DNA from: Sporosarcina sp. P34
GTDB lineage: Bacteria > Bacillota > Bacilli > Bacillales_A > Planococcaceae
DNA length: 64,000 bases
NCBI RefSeq assembly: GCF_002743375.1
Contig: NZ_PDZC01000011.1
Coordinates: forward strand, 56,429 to 120,428
Direction: 5' to 3'
Of the stretch, positions 6,753 through 16,165 are shown piece by piece (positions within the stretch are counted from its first letter, which is position 1; each line of letters begins with the position of its first letter). Made by a program: the position numbers and the translations under genes. The notes beneath the pieces are model-generated. The model worked only from the letters and a program-made list of their open reading frames with translations, did no database searches and had not been told where the DNA came from.

Positions 6753-9395
6753 GTGAAAACGATTTTAAAATTCAAATGGCCTATTGCGATCGGTATCGTG
6801 ATACTGACTGCTGTTTTATTTATACTAGCACCTGACTTGGCAAAGCAGGCGGAAAAAGCAGGTTCTTTCCAATTGCTAGATTCGGCAGATTCCCAGAAGG
6901 CTGCAAAAATGCTAGAAGATGCGGGACAAGCGGATGAAACCATTTCGCTCGTCTATGATCTTGAAAAACCGGCAGACAAAGCAAAAAAACAGGAAATTTC
7001 CGCAATTGCCAAAGAAATTCGAGATGCCAGTAACATTGTAACGGAGGTTTTAGATCCGTTTGAAAGTGAAGAAATGAAAGATCAGCTCGTTTCTAAAGAT
7101 CAAAAAACTGTATTGCTCCCCATAGTGGTAGACGGTACAGATGATGAAATTATTCAATTGGCTAAAAAAATAAAAAGAGATATCGTATCTACAGAAGACA
7201 AAGTGTATATGACAGGCGAAGTAATTATCAATAATGACGTAAATGAAAGTGCGCAAGAAGGACTAAAAAAGACAGAGATTATTACGGTGGTGTTGATTTT
7301 TGCTTTATTACTCATTGTGTTTCGCTCGATTATCACACCATTCGTTCCGTTAGTCGCAGTAGGAATCGCTTACTTATTAAGTCAGTCATTTGTAGCGTTC
7401 TTCATCGACTGGTTTGGGTTCCCGGTTTCGAACTATACCCAAATATTTTTAGTCGCGATATTATTCGGTCTTGGAACAGATTATTGTATTCTGTTATTAA
7501 GTCGGTATAAAGAAGAATTACTAGCTGGACATGAAGTAGAAGAAGCAATTATCAACACGTATAGAACAGCTGGACGCACACTATTCATCAGTGCACTTGC
7601 GGTGTTTATCGGTTTCGCGGCAATCGGATTTGCGGACTTCCCGATATTTAAATCGGCAGTCGCAGTAGCGGTAGGGATTGCGGTGTTGATGTTCGTTCTA
7701 TTCACTGTCGTGCCGCTGTTGATGTCCATTTTAAAAGACAAATTATTCTGGCCTGCAAAAGGCGCGGCTTCGCATAAGGATAGTAAATTGTGGATTGCAT
7801 TCAGTAAATTATCCGTTATGCGCCCACTACTTTCCATGGTCATCGTAGCCATCATCACAATTCCGCTATTATTGACGTATGACAATGATCTATCATTCAA
7901 TACGGTGGATGAAATTGATAGTAGCAAAGAGTCTGTCAAGGGGTTAAATCTAATTTCGGATGCTTTTGGTGAAGGGGATTCACTACCCGTACAAGTACTG
8001 TTAAAGAAAGACTCTTCAATCGTGAAAGAAGGGGATATCACCTATTTAGAAGCGATTGCCCGAGACTTAGAGAAAGTGGAAGGTGTCAAAAGTGTTCGTA
8101 CCGTTACACGACCGACTGGTGAATTATTGGAAGACTTATATGTAGACCATCAAATCGGTTTGATGGCAGACGGTTTAAAACAAGCGAATGATGGCATACA
8201 GGAAATTCGTTTAGGTTTGGCGACAGTGCAGTATAATTTACGCGACGCAGCTAATCAATTGCCTTCTGGCGGAACGGGCAGCGGCTTAATCCAAGCTGCA
8301 AATGGTATTGAGCAGATCAATGGTCAGTTAGCGCAAATTTCTGGCGGCCTCCAACAAGGTCTTCCTGCCGCACAAGCAGCTGGGGGGTTGGATGCACTAG
8401 GTAAAGAATTGGAAAAGGTCAGTAAAGGCATTGCAGGAGCTGGTTCTCAGATCAACCAAAGTGGTTCGCAAATCGGACAATTAAAAAGTGGTTTGAAGCA
8501 GCTAGGCAGCGGTGTCAAAGCATCCAAAGACGGTTTGGCTGAAGTGACGACAGGTCTTCAAGAAATTGCGGATATGCTTGGCGATATGGCGGATACGAAA
8601 AGTGTGCGCGACACGGGTTTATTCATTCCTAAAGGAACACTTAATAGTGAGGAGTTTGCACCAGTCATTGACCGCTACACATTCGATGACGAAAAAGGAA
8701 TTTTGATGGAAGTGATCTTGAAGGAAAATCCTTATTCACGTGAAGCCATTTCAACGGTGAAAGATATTAAAGATACTGTGAAGCGCTCGGTCATCGGTAC
8801 ACCATTTGAAGATGCAGATATAGCCTTCAGCGGTATTTCAAGCATGAACTCGGACTTGAATGATATTTCATCGGCTGACTTTACACGTACAGTTACCGTT
8901 ATGTTAATCGGGTTATTCATCATTCTCTTCGTCTTATTCCGTTCTGCTATCATGCCATTGTATATGATCGGTTCATTATTGCTGACATATTACACGGCGA
9001 TATCTATTACGGAATTGATCTTCGTCAATGGTCTTGGTTATGACGGAATCAGTTGGGCCGTTCCATTCTTCGGATTTATCATGCTGATTGCGCTTGGCGT
9101 AGATTACTCTATCTTCTTACTCGATCGTTTCCGCGAAGAGAGTATTGGAGGTATGAAGGTCAGAGAAGCATTGATGTATTCTATGGCGAAAATGGGTACT
9201 GTTATTATTACGGCAGCTGTTATTTTGGCAGGAACATTCGGTGCTATGATGCCTTCAGGCGTCTTGAGCCTCATGCAGATCGCAACGATTGTTATTTTGG
9301 GATTACTGCTCTATGGTTTAATTATTTTGCCATTGTTAATCCCAGCCATTACGATTTCGTTCGGACGCGGTGTTTGGTGGCCGTTCAGAGGATAA
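6753..9395 (+). CDS. MMPL/RND-type membrane exporter (YdgH-like)
   Basis: An 880-residue transporter of the MMPL branch of the RND superfamily, made of two repeats. Each has one membrane helix, an external domain and a block of five membrane helices. The first block has LFGLGTDYCILLLSRYKEEL and the second LIALGVDYSIFLLDRFREE; the Gly-x-Asp-Tyr motif carries the proton-relay aspartate. Between the repeats lies a long stretch of Gln/Gly-rich heptads (about residues 470-600: GLKQANDGIQEIRLG, SGLKQLGSGVKASKDGL), probably a coiled coil. The GTG start follows AAGGAGAG and lies 3 bases after marR. It probably exports a lipid or amphiphilic toxic compound under MarR control. The substrate cannot be read from the sequence. 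Confidence 0.9.
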   Translation: MKTILKFKWPIAIGIVILTAVLFILAPDLAKQAEKAGSFQLLDSADSQKAAKMLEDAGQADETISLVYDLEKPADKAKKQEISAIAKEIRDASNIVTEVLDPFESEEMKDQLVSKDQKTVLLPIVVDGTDDEIIQLAKKIKRDIVSTEDKVYMTGEVIINNDVNESAQEGLKKTEIITVVLIFALLLIVFRSIITPFVPLVAVGIAYLLSQSFVAFFIDWFGFPVSNYTQIFLVAILFGLGTDYCILLLSRYKEELLAGHEVEEAIINTYRTAGRTLFISALAVFIGFAAIGFADFPIFKSAVAVAVGIAVLMFVLFTVVPLLMSILKDKLFWPAKGAASHKDSKLWIAFSKLSVMRPLLSMVIVAIITIPLLLTYDNDLSFNTVDEIDSSKESVKGLNLISDAFGEGDSLPVQVLLKKDSSIVKEGDITYLEAIARDLEKVEGVKSVRTVTRPTGELLEDLYVDHQIGLMADGLKQANDGIQEIRLGLATVQYNLRDAANQLPSGGTGSGLIQAANGIEQINGQLAQISGGLQQGLPAAQAAGGLDALGKELEKVSKGIAGAGSQINQSGSQIGQLKSGLKQLGSGVKASKDGLAEVTTGLQEIADMLGDMADTKSVRDTGLFIPKGTLNSEEFAPVIDRYTFDDEKGILMEVILKENPYSREAISTVKDIKDTVKRSVIGTPFEDADIAFSGISSMNSDLNDISSADFTRTVTVMLIGLFIILFVLFRSAIMPLYMIGSLLLTYYTAISITELIFVNGLGYDGISWAVPFFGFIMLIALGVDYSIFLLDRFREESIGGMKVREALMYSMAKMGTVIITAAVILAGTFGAMMPSGVLSLMQIATIVILGLLLYGLIILPLLIPAITISFGRGVWWPFRG

Positions 9396-9400
9396 AGGAA

Positions 9401-9433
9401 AAGGTGCTCAGTTACTAATTGAGCACCTTTTTT
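9401..9433 (+). terminator. Terminator of the marR-MMPL operon
   Basis: A 13-bp stem with one G-U pair (AAGGTGCTCA...), 4-base loop and T run. Confidence 0.88.
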
Positions 9434-9493
9434 GTCTATGTTTATAGGAGCAGTCTTTCAGGGTAAATAAAATAAAAAAGGGGATTGCTACTC

Positions 9494-10690
9494 ATGAAGT
9501 TACATACGGGGTCATTATATTGGGAGTCGACTTTTACAAGAAAAGGATTTGCAGAAGTGAAACGTCAAGATCTATATGATGTAGCAATAGTAGGCGGCGG
9601 AATGTCGGGTGCGCTGACTTCATATATATTAGTGAATGAAGGGTATTCGATCGTGTTGATTGAACAAGAAGAAGTAGGTGGGGGAAGTACTGCCGCAAAT
9701 ACTGGTTTACTGCAGTTCTCTAATGATATTATGCTGCATGAATTAATGGAGCAAATTGGCGAAGAGAAAGCTGTGGAATTTTATCGAGCGTGTAAAGAAG
9801 CAATGATCCATTTGCAAGACGTTGCGGAACATGCACCATTTGATGTCCAGTTCCACACACGTGAAAGTTTGTATTATGCCAGCACGGAAGAAGATGTAGT
9901 GAGATTGCGTAAAGAGTTTGCTGTGTTGCAAAAGTATGATTTTCCGGTCGAGTTTTGGGAGTCTGAAGATATTAAAACGCACTTTCCGTTTTCACAACCT
10001 GCCGCTATCGTGACGGCGGGGGATGCAGAAGTGAATCCTTTGCGTTTGTGTATGGGTGCGATACAGTATGCATATGAAAAGGGCATGGATATATTTGAAC
10101 ATACCGAAGTACTCGGGATTCAAAATACAGAAGAACGTGTATTCATTAAAACGACGAACGGAGAATTCCAGGCAAAATCCGTTGTGGTCACTACTGGTTA
10201 TGCACCGACTCCAGGTATGAAGATTCCCCAAAAAGACGTAAAAGTTACATATGCAATCGCAACACAGCCACTAGAAGATTTATCATTCTGGCATAATCGA
10301 ATGATGATTTGGGAAACCAAACGTCCTTATTTGTATATGCGATTGACGGATGATCATCGCATCGTGGCGGGTGGCTTGGATCAAAATATGGATACATTAC
10401 CGAGCTCACAAAAAGAAATCGATACGAAATTTAAGCAATTACAACAGCAATTGCAAGAGCTGTTTCCTAATCAACAGTTCAATTTTGAGTATGAGTGGAC
10501 AGCATTGTTTGGTGAATCGACGGATGAGTTACCAGTCATTGGCCGCCATCCATTTGAACGAAATATTTATTATTTGATTGGTCTTGGCGGGAACGGAACG
10601 GTCTACAGTATGTTGGGGGCGTATTTAATACGTGATGAATTGGCAGGTACGTCGAACCCCAATGAACCTATACTAGAAATAGAACGTTAA
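9494..10690 (+). CDS. FAD-dependent amine/amino-acid oxidoreductase (DAO family)
   Basis: A 398-residue flavoprotein. The N-terminal dinucleotide-binding site is VAIVGGGMSGALTSYILVNEG (about residues 30-50), followed by an acidic strand end (VLIEQEEVGGGSTAANTG), and the C-terminus has the second FAD contact (IGLGGNGTVYSMLGAYLIRD). This pattern is that of DAO-family enzymes such as glycine oxidase, sarcosine oxidase or gamma-glutamylputrescine oxidase, which oxidise an amine and reduce O2. The exact substrate cannot be told. The ATG at 9494 has AGGGGA 9 bases upstream; a TTG at 9485 is too close to it. It stands alone, between two terminators. Confidence 0.82.
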   Translation: MKLHTGSLYWESTFTRKGFAEVKRQDLYDVAIVGGGMSGALTSYILVNEGYSIVLIEQEEVGGGSTAANTGLLQFSNDIMLHELMEQIGEEKAVEFYRACKEAMIHLQDVAEHAPFDVQFHTRESLYYASTEEDVVRLRKEFAVLQKYDFPVEFWESEDIKTHFPFSQPAAIVTAGDAEVNPLRLCMGAIQYAYEKGMDIFEHTEVLGIQNTEERVFIKTTNGEFQAKSVVVTTGYAPTPGMKIPQKDVKVTYAIATQPLEDLSFWHNRMMIWETKRPYLYMRLTDDHRIVAGGLDQNMDTLPSSQKEIDTKFKQLQQQLQELFPNQQFNFEYEWTALFGESTDELPVIGRHPFERNIYYLIGLGGNGTVYSMLGAYLIRDELAGTSNPNEPILEIER

Positions 10691-10740
10691 AAAACAGCAG
10701 GAGTAATCGTTCTTTAGCTAATTATAGCGTTATGAATAGA

Positions 10741-10789
10741 AATAGGCTGTCGAGGAGATCATTTACATGACGTTCCGCGACAGCCTATT
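10741..10789. terminator. Terminator hairpin between oxidoreductase and CitMHS genes
   Basis: A perfect 12-bp stem (AATAGGCTGTCG) with a 25-base loop. A T run follows on the plus strand; the minus strand has a weaker T-rich tail, so it may serve both convergent genes. Confidence 0.7.
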
Positions 10790-10831
10790 TTTCTTGATGA
10801 TGCTAATAACGATATGGAAAGAATAGAGATT

Positions 10832-12157
10832 TTAAAACGTAATAACGCCCATTGCCATTGTAATAAGGAATAAGACGATACTGAATCCCCACATAATAAC
10901 AAATGAGTAGCGGATATGCTTGCCCATTTCTAATCCCGCAAGTCCCAATGCCAGCCAAAGTGCAGGCGAGAAGGGGCTAACGAATGTTCCGATAATATTT
11001 CCAACGATTAGTGCGTAGGCGATGGAAACGGATGGAACACCGAAACCGGAAACGACTTGCTCTACAATCGGTAGTAATGCGAAGTAATATGCATCCGTAC
11101 TTAATAATAGATCAAACGGAACACCGAATAGGCCGATGATGATGTGCAAATACGGTACAATGATTGCCGGCAATACTTTCACTAGATCGGTCGCTATTGA
11201 ATCTAACATATTGGTCCCATTCAAAATACCGAGGAACGAACCGGCTGCTAGAATGATCGCCGCCATGAGTAGAGCATTCGGTGCGTGCGCTTTAATACGG
11301 TCCATCTGTTCATTCACAGAGCGATAATTTAATGGAAGTGCGATACTGAATCCGACCATGAAGATAAAGCCTGCAGGTACTTTTCCCCAAACGAGTAAGC
11401 CGATGACAGTTACGGCAATAATCACGTTAATCCATAACATGTTTGGACGGAGGAGGGAAGTGCCTTCTGATTCTACATTTTGCTCTTCCACTTCTCCTAA
11501 TTCATCCAATTTGTCATCAAAATCCCCACTAGCTACTTTCTTAGCAATAACTCGCTTTTCACGTAATCCGAGAATGAACGCAACGGCAATTAATAGTAGG
11601 AGACCGATGACTTGAATTTTAATAAGTGGTCGCCATAATTCCGTAACATCGACACCGAGTACAGCTGCTGCCCGTCCAAGCGGGCCGCCCCATGGAACCA
11701 TGTTGACGATACTTGCTGAGGTACCGACAAGTAGTAGCAGTAAATAAGGATTCATTTTCAACCTTTTGTAAAGCGGTAAAAGCGCAGGGATCGTAATTAG
11801 GAATGTAGAGGCGCCAGAGCCGTCTAACTGTGCGACAGCAGCGATTACCACCGTCGCCATAGCAACAGCAATTACATTTCCTCGTGAAATTTTAATCATC
11901 GTATTAATTAGCGGGTTGAATACGCCGGCATCTTGCATAACACCAAAGAATAAAATCGCAAAGATGAACATAATCACAACGCTAATAACAGACTCAATTC
12001 CGCTGTTGAAAAATTCTCCGACTTCCTTGAAGTTGAATCCGGCGAAAAATGCACCGAAGATCGGAACAATGACCAACCCAACAATCGGTGTGATCCGGCC
12101 ACTAATTAATAATGCGACGATAATAAAGATCGTCAGTATTCCAATAATACTTAACAT
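10832..12157 (-). CDS. CitMHS-family citrate-type transporter
   Basis: A 441-residue membrane protein with about 11-12 hydrophobic segments, of the CitMHS family (proton symport of citrate bound to a divalent metal; CitM and CitH in Bacillus subtilis). Family-like stretches are LDGSGASTFLITIPALLPLYK and NMVPWGGPLGRAAAVLG. The start is the ATG at 12157, preceded by TTGGAGGGAAATCGCT; an upstream in-frame ATG (12235) would add a non-membrane extension across the cre site. It is the third gene after a CitA/CitS-like kinase and its regulator on the same strand, so it is probably induced by an external carboxylate and repressed by good carbon sources. Whether the substrate is citrate or another carboxylate is not shown by the sequence. 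Confidence 0.87.
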   Translation of the reverse strand: MLSIIGILTIFIIVALLISGRITPIVGLVIVPIFGAFFAGFNFKEVGEFFNSGIESVISVVIMFIFAILFFGVMQDAGVFNPLINTMIKISRGNVIAVAMATVVIAAVAQLDGSGASTFLITIPALLPLYKRLKMNPYLLLLLVGTSASIVNMVPWGGPLGRAAAVLGVDVTELWRPLIKIQVIGLLLLIAVAFILGLREKRVIAKKVASGDFDDKLDELGEVEEQNVESEGTSLLRPNMLWINVIIAVTVIGLLVWGKVPAGFIFMVGFSIALPLNYRSVNEQMDRIKAHAPNALLMAAIILAAGSFLGILNGTNMLDSIATDLVKVLPAIIVPYLHIIIGLFGVPFDLLLSTDAYYFALLPIVEQVVSGFGVPSVSIAYALIVGNIIGTFVSPFSPALWLALGLAGLEMGKHIRYSFVIMWGFSIVLFLITMAMGVITF

Positions 12158-12195
12158 AGCGATTTCCCTCCAATGGATAAAATGATGAAAGAGTC

Positions 12196-12209
12196 TGTAA
12201 GCGGATACA
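12196..12209. promoter_or_regulatory. cre (CcpA) site before the CitMHS gene
   Basis: TGTAAGCGGATACA matches the catabolite-responsive element TGWAANCGNTNWCA at all but one fixed position. It lies 39 bases upstream of the start codon, in the leader or near the promoter, which fits catabolite repression as known for citM of Bacillus subtilis. Confidence 0.6.
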
Positions 12210-12314
12210 ATATAGAAGTGTCTGAATAATTCCACTTAAGCTGTCCATAATGTACCATGTCGAAAAGCCGCTAAAAAGCTTGTTTACATAAGAACGATAT
12301 AATTCATATTATGT

Positions 12315-12332
12315 ATTTTGTTCATTTTGTTC
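12315..12332. repeat. Tandem 9-bp repeat, candidate response-regulator site
   Basis: ATTTTGTTC occurs twice head to tail with no gap, in the 187-bp gap between the regulator gene and the transporter gene. Read on the minus strand it is GAACAAAAT twice, upstream of an AT-rich stretch that could hold the transporter promoter. Direct repeats are typical for response regulators; the link is inferred. Confidence 0.45.
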
Positions 12333-12344
12333 ACGGTTGCGTAT

Positions 12345-13040
12345 TTAGATTTTTTTATAAGTCCGTTCAGGTCTGCCGACATCTCCATAATGCAGCTGTG
12401 CTCCTACTACTTCAATCAATACAAGGTATTCTAGATATCGACGTGCAGTAGAACGGCTAACACCGGCTGCTTTACCTACTTGAACAGCAGTTATTCCTTC
12501 CGCAGGACTTTGCAGCAAAACATTTTCTATCACTTCAAGCGTCAGACGGTCGATACCTTTTGGCAATGCGTCAGAAGTAGAATCCCGCTGCATCTCAGAG
12601 CCAAATAATACGCGGTCGAGATCTTCTTGGGAAAGTTCACTTTTAGATGACAGCAATATTTTCCTTGAACGGTACCGTCTAAATGCTTCCGCAAACCGCA
12701 CTGGCTCGACAGGTTTGATTAAATAATCCAACACGCCTCCATGGAGTGCTTCCTCTATTATATTAGTCTCTTTAGCAGCTGTTAGCAGCATAATATCGAT
12801 TGTGGGGAATTCTCTTCGTAGATGCCAAAATAAATCGAGTCCCGGACTGTCGGGTATGTACACATCCAATAAAACCAGATCGGGTAGCGTCTTTGCCTGT
12901 TGCAAAAAATCGATAGTCTCAGCGGCAGTTCGCGTTTCTGTCACGACTTCATAGCCGGTGATCTGTTCGATTAGTTGGCGATTAATCTTTGCGACTCGGA
13001 AATCATCTTCTACAATTAGTACTTGTATAGTACTGATCAT
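12345..13040 (-). CDS. Response regulator, CitT/DcuR type
   Basis: A 231-residue cytoplasmic response regulator. The receiver domain (residues 1-125) has the acidic pair EDD near residue 11, the phosphorylation site LLDVYIPD at about Asp59 and Lys in YLIKPV. The C-terminal part carries a helix-turn-helix (GITAVQVGKAAGVSRSTARRYLEYLV) like CitB/CitT/DcuR regulators. The ATG at 13040 follows AAAGGAGGGATCCCC; the frame is open further upstream, but that extension overlaps the kinase gene. The kinase ends 13 bases before this start, so the two are co-expressed. It probably activates the CitMHS transporter gene downstream. Confidence 0.9.
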   Translation of the reverse strand: MISTIQVLIVEDDFRVAKINRQLIEQITGYEVVTETRTAAETIDFLQQAKTLPDLVLLDVYIPDSPGLDLFWHLRREFPTIDIMLLTAAKETNIIEEALHGGVLDYLIKPVEPVRFAEAFRRYRSRKILLSSKSELSQEDLDRVLFGSEMQRDSTSDALPKGIDRLTLEVIENVLLQSPAEGITAVQVGKAAGVSRSTARRYLEYLVLIEVVGAQLHYGDVGRPERTYKKI

Positions 13041-13053
13041 GGGGATCCCTCCT

Positions 13054-14694
13054 TTAGTAATCTTTTGGTAATGAAACGACAAAATATGTACCGCCCAATT
13101 CACTCGGTTCAATGGACAGCTGGCCATTCGCTGCATCAATGGCGTTCTTTGTTAAAGCCAAACCGAAACCTCTTCCAGCTCCCTCTTTTGTCGAGAAACC
13201 GTGGGATAAGACTTTATCAAGCGAAGCTTCATCGATTCCTGGACCTGCATCATCGATTTCAAACAGCAGATTTTGTCCGATATCAGTAAAAGAAATCGAT
13301 ATGTCCCGGGAAATGGCGCGTTCGTCATATACAGCATCGAATGCATTATCAAGCAAATTTCCAATAGCCGTCAGCAATGCTTGGCGGTTTACGTCGGAAA
13401 GTATGGAATGTAATTGACTGTCAGGCTGGACGGTTATATTAATTTGCAACTCACTTGCTTGATTCAGCTTTCCGACAAGCAATCCGCTAATATAGGGATC
13501 ATCTATGGTATCAAGTAGTGCGTCTGTCCAGTGTTGCTGGATGCTTGTTTCTTCTTGGATGAAGTCGAGCACTTCCTCTTTTTTATTCAGTTGAGTTAGG
13601 CCCATGATCGTATACAGTTTATTTGCAAATTCATGTGTTTGTGAACGCAAGGCGTTGGCATATTGTTGGATATGTGCCAGTTTTTTAGTCAAATTCTCAA
13701 TCTCGGTTTTATTTCGGAAAGTGGCGACAGCACCGAGCAATTCATGTTCGTAGAAAATCGGCACACTGTTTACATAGACGATATGGTTACTAAAAAGCCT
13801 TTCCTGATCAAAGACTGATTCACCATGCTCTAGTACATACGGTAAATCAGAATTTGGGAAGCATTCATGAATAGGTGTACCAATCCAGTCGTCTGCTTGC
13901 TGTTCGCCACCTGTCAATAACTTCAATGCAGCTGAGTTGACCATCGTAATATGGCCATCTGTATTGATCGCGATAATGCCTTCATGGATAGAATGCAAAA
14001 TCGTTTCTTTTTGAAACAGTAAATGCGAGATTTCTTCCGGTTCTAATCCGAATAACATGTTCTTGATATAGTTCGCAATGAATACAGCGCCGATGATAGC
14101 AGCTGTGCAAATGCCTAGGAGAACGAGCCAAATTTCTCGGCTATAGTCCCAAATGATTGAATCAATCGAATCAACCAAGAAACCGACCGAGACGACACCG
14201 ACAATTTCACCGTTTAAATAGACCGGAGCCTTTGCACGCAGTGAGCTTCCTAACGACCCAGTTGATGTAGAGGTATAAGATTCTCCATTTTGCAACGCAC
14301 GTTCATTATCTTCCCCGATCATTTTTTTGCCAATCCGATCAGGACTCGGGTGGGCATAACGGATTTCTTGTTGGTTGCCCACAACGATAAATTCTGCGTC
14401 TGTCTGGGCTTGAATCTTCTGTACGATAGGCTGAATGATGGCAGAAGGATTATTCGATTCGAATGCCTGGGAAATTTCAGGTATAACAGCTACACTTTTT
14501 GCTACACTGAGAGCCCTTTCTCCAATTTGGGCTTCTAATGTATCCGTGACGAAGTAACTCATAAATCCACCAATGATCAGAATAATTGTGACAGAGAGCG
14601 CGCCGATCAAGCCAATCATTTTCAAGTGGAGATTGACAAAGGGTTTGTTTTTCTTTCGATGGATGAATAAATCTTCTCTACGGATACGAATCAT
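13054..14694 (-). CDS. Sensor histidine kinase, CitS/DcuS type
   Basis: A 546-residue membrane kinase. A first membrane helix lies near residues 20-50 and a second near 175-200, with an extracytoplasmic Cache/PDC-like sensor between them (including ALQNGESYTSTSTGSLG and RAKAPVYLNGEIVGVVSVG, both seen in citrate/C4-dicarboxylate sensors). A cytoplasmic PAS domain follows (HSIHEGIIAINTDGHITMVN), then a histidine box of the CitA/DcuS type (SQTHEFANKLYTIMGL, with the phospho-acceptor His) and an ATPase domain with GNLLDNAFDAV, DAGPGI and GFGLALTKNA. The ATG at 14694 follows ATCGGAGGTTCATC. It is the first gene of the kinase-regulator-transporter cluster and should sense an external carboxylate. 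Confidence 0.92.
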   Translation of the reverse strand: MIRIRREDLFIHRKKNKPFVNLHLKMIGLIGALSVTIILIIGGFMSYFVTDTLEAQIGERALSVAKSVAVIPEISQAFESNNPSAIIQPIVQKIQAQTDAEFIVVGNQQEIRYAHPSPDRIGKKMIGEDNERALQNGESYTSTSTGSLGSSLRAKAPVYLNGEIVGVVSVGFLVDSIDSIIWDYSREIWLVLLGICTAAIIGAVFIANYIKNMLFGLEPEEISHLLFQKETILHSIHEGIIAINTDGHITMVNSAALKLLTGGEQQADDWIGTPIHECFPNSDLPYVLEHGESVFDQERLFSNHIVYVNSVPIFYEHELLGAVATFRNKTEIENLTKKLAHIQQYANALRSQTHEFANKLYTIMGLTQLNKKEEVLDFIQEETSIQQHWTDALLDTIDDPYISGLLVGKLNQASELQINITVQPDSQLHSILSDVNRQALLTAIGNLLDNAFDAVYDERAISRDISISFTDIGQNLLFEIDDAGPGIDEASLDKVLSHGFSTKEGAGRGFGLALTKNAIDAANGQLSIEPSELGGTYFVVSLPKDY

Positions 14695-14927
14695 GATGAA
14701 CCTCCGATACAGATGTTTGTAACTATAGAATACCATGTGGGGCGCAAAATTAAATAGTATTGATTAAGTAAATAAGAGGGGAGTGAAGAGGCTTCTTCAT
14801 TCAGAGCTTGTGGAATACCTAACGAATACTAGCGTTTAATGCACTACTGGGCAAGACAAAATAGACTAAATGATAGGTTATCAATATGAATCTTAGGGAA
14901 TAATAGCTATAAAAGGAGTGAGTATTC

Positions 14928-15491
14928 TTGGAAATCTACACCGTCGGACATTCCACGCATACAAAAGAAGAGTTTTTGACATTATTGGATGATGCAGGTA
15001 TCGAGAAATTGGTCGATGTACGTGCATTTCCTGGTAGCCGTAAATTTCCGCATTTTCACGAGGATCGAATGGGTGAATGGTTACCGGCACACGGTATTGC
15101 ATATGGACATTGCGGAAAATTAGGTGGACGTAGAAGGAAATCTAAGACTATTGAAAATGAAGTCAACGAAGGATGGAATAATCAATCCTTCCACAACTAC
15201 GCGGATTACACATTAACATCCGAATTCGAAGAAGGTATAGAGGAATTGATGAAGGAAGCCTCAGGCCAACGCATTGCAATATGCTGTTCCGAACGTCATC
15301 CAGCAAGATGCCATCGCTTGTTGATTAGTAATTGGCTCGCTACACATGGCATCAGCGTAAAACATATTATAGATGGACCTAAAGAGAAAACGTTGATTGA
15401 AGATCATGAAGTAGGCAAGTGGGGAGCTAAACCCGTTGTGTCAGCCGATGGAGAAGTGACGTATCCGCCTATACACAATGAAGATGAATAA
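14928..15491 (+). CDS. DUF488 family protein
   Basis: A 187-residue soluble protein of the DUF488 family, recognised by the N-terminal YTVGHSTHTKEEFLTLLDDAGIEKLVDVRAFPGS (split here by reading: GHS, then DVRAFPGSRKFPHF) and the Cys-containing IAICCSERHPARCHR motif. The function of the family is not established; the paired Cys/His residues suggest metal binding or nucleic-acid contact. The TTG start follows AAAAGGAGTGAGTATTC. Its stop codon lies within a perfect 20-bp hairpin that also holds the stop codon of the convergent neighbour. Confidence 0.85.
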   Translation: MEIYTVGHSTHTKEEFLTLLDDAGIEKLVDVRAFPGSRKFPHFHEDRMGEWLPAHGIAYGHCGKLGGRRRKSKTIENEVNEGWNNQSFHNYADYTLTSEFEEGIEELMKEASGQRIAICCSERHPARCHRLLISNWLATHGISVKHIIDGPKEKTLIEDHEVGKWGAKPVVSADGEVTYPPIHNEDE

Positions 15492-15528
15492 AATCAGTGC
15501 CTTTTGAGAAAAGGCACTGATTTTATTC
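15486..15528. terminator. Bidirectional terminator covering both stop codons
   Basis: A perfect 20-bp stem with a 3-base loop (GAG) and A/T-rich ends. It includes the TAA of the DUF488 gene and the stop codon of the convergent YdaT-like gene, and has T runs on both strands. Confidence 0.9.
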
Positions 15529-15888
15529 ATATAATGTTTTATCGTGTGATCCGTCAGCATGAAAGACCTTTAAAATACCTTCATGTTCGTTCACATACTT
15601 TTTTGCTTTCTCAAGTAATGCGGACTTGGTATCTTCTTTAAATAGTACATGATCACTTCCGGCCTTACTGAAAATCCATTCATCCTCACGTGGTTTCACT
15701 TCATAATGAGGACGACCTTCACTTTTACCTTGTACATACTCGTGTGCTTGAGCAGTTGCAATGGATATCGCACGCTCATCGGAATAGTTTTCACGTAACA
15801 AAGCGTTCGCTATTTCGATTGCTTTATTGCGTACTGCCGGATCCAGATTTTTCAGCGAAGCAGGATAATCATTTTTACTCCATGGCAT
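15523..15888 (-). CDS. YdaT-like general stress protein (DUF2188)
   Basis: A 121-residue soluble protein. The N-terminus MPWSKNDYPASLKNL and the following helix (NKAIEIANALLRENYSDERAISIATAQA) match the YdaT-like family of Bacillus. The C-terminal half (HYEVKPREDEWIFSKAGSD, then ALLEKAKKYVNEHEG) is a DUF2188 domain, a short repeat-like fold of unknown role. The ATG at 15888 follows GGAGGAGGTGATG. A good SigB-type promoter (15914-15938) stands just upstream, and ydaT is also stress-induced in Bacillus subtilis, so a general stress function is likely. The activity is unknown. Confidence 0.85.
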   Translation of the reverse strand: MPWSKNDYPASLKNLDPAVRNKAIEIANALLRENYSDERAISIATAQAHEYVQGKSEGRPHYEVKPREDEWIFSKAGSDHVLFKEDTKSALLEKAKKYVNEHEGILKVFHADGSHDKTLYE

Positions 15889-15913
15889 ATGACATCACCT
15901 CCTCCTTCACAAA

Positions 15914-15938
15914 TTCCCTTTTTTACTGAATATAAACG
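15914..15938 (-). promoter_or_regulatory. SigB-type promoter of the YdaT-like gene
   Basis: On the minus strand GTTTAT, 13 bases, GGGAAT. The SigB consensus is GTTTAA-N12-15-GGGTAT, so this differs at one position in each box. It lies about 26 bases upstream of the start codon. Confidence 0.65.
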
Positions 15939-16165
15939 GTCTTTCACATGATTTCAGAACATCCTATGCGTTAAATCGAATAAAGTCGGATGGTGTATAA
16001 TTACAAAACTATTCAAAATCATTTGATTATTATTCGAATGACTGGTAATCTATAGACGGTCATATGAACTTAGCAACAGAGTTGTATAGTAAAAGTAACT
16101 TTTTTCGTTTTGATCTCACTAGGGGAATCCTATGAAGATAAATACAAACTGAAGGAGTGAATGCA

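Noticed and set aside
7481..8041. Minus-strand open frame of 186 codons inside the MMPL gene
   Set aside because: It lies wholly in a clear transporter domain, and the protein has no known features.
16095..16135. SigB-like GTTTTG/GGGAAT before the small amidase-partner gene
   Set aside because: The spacing is about 10 bases, shorter than SigB promoters allow.
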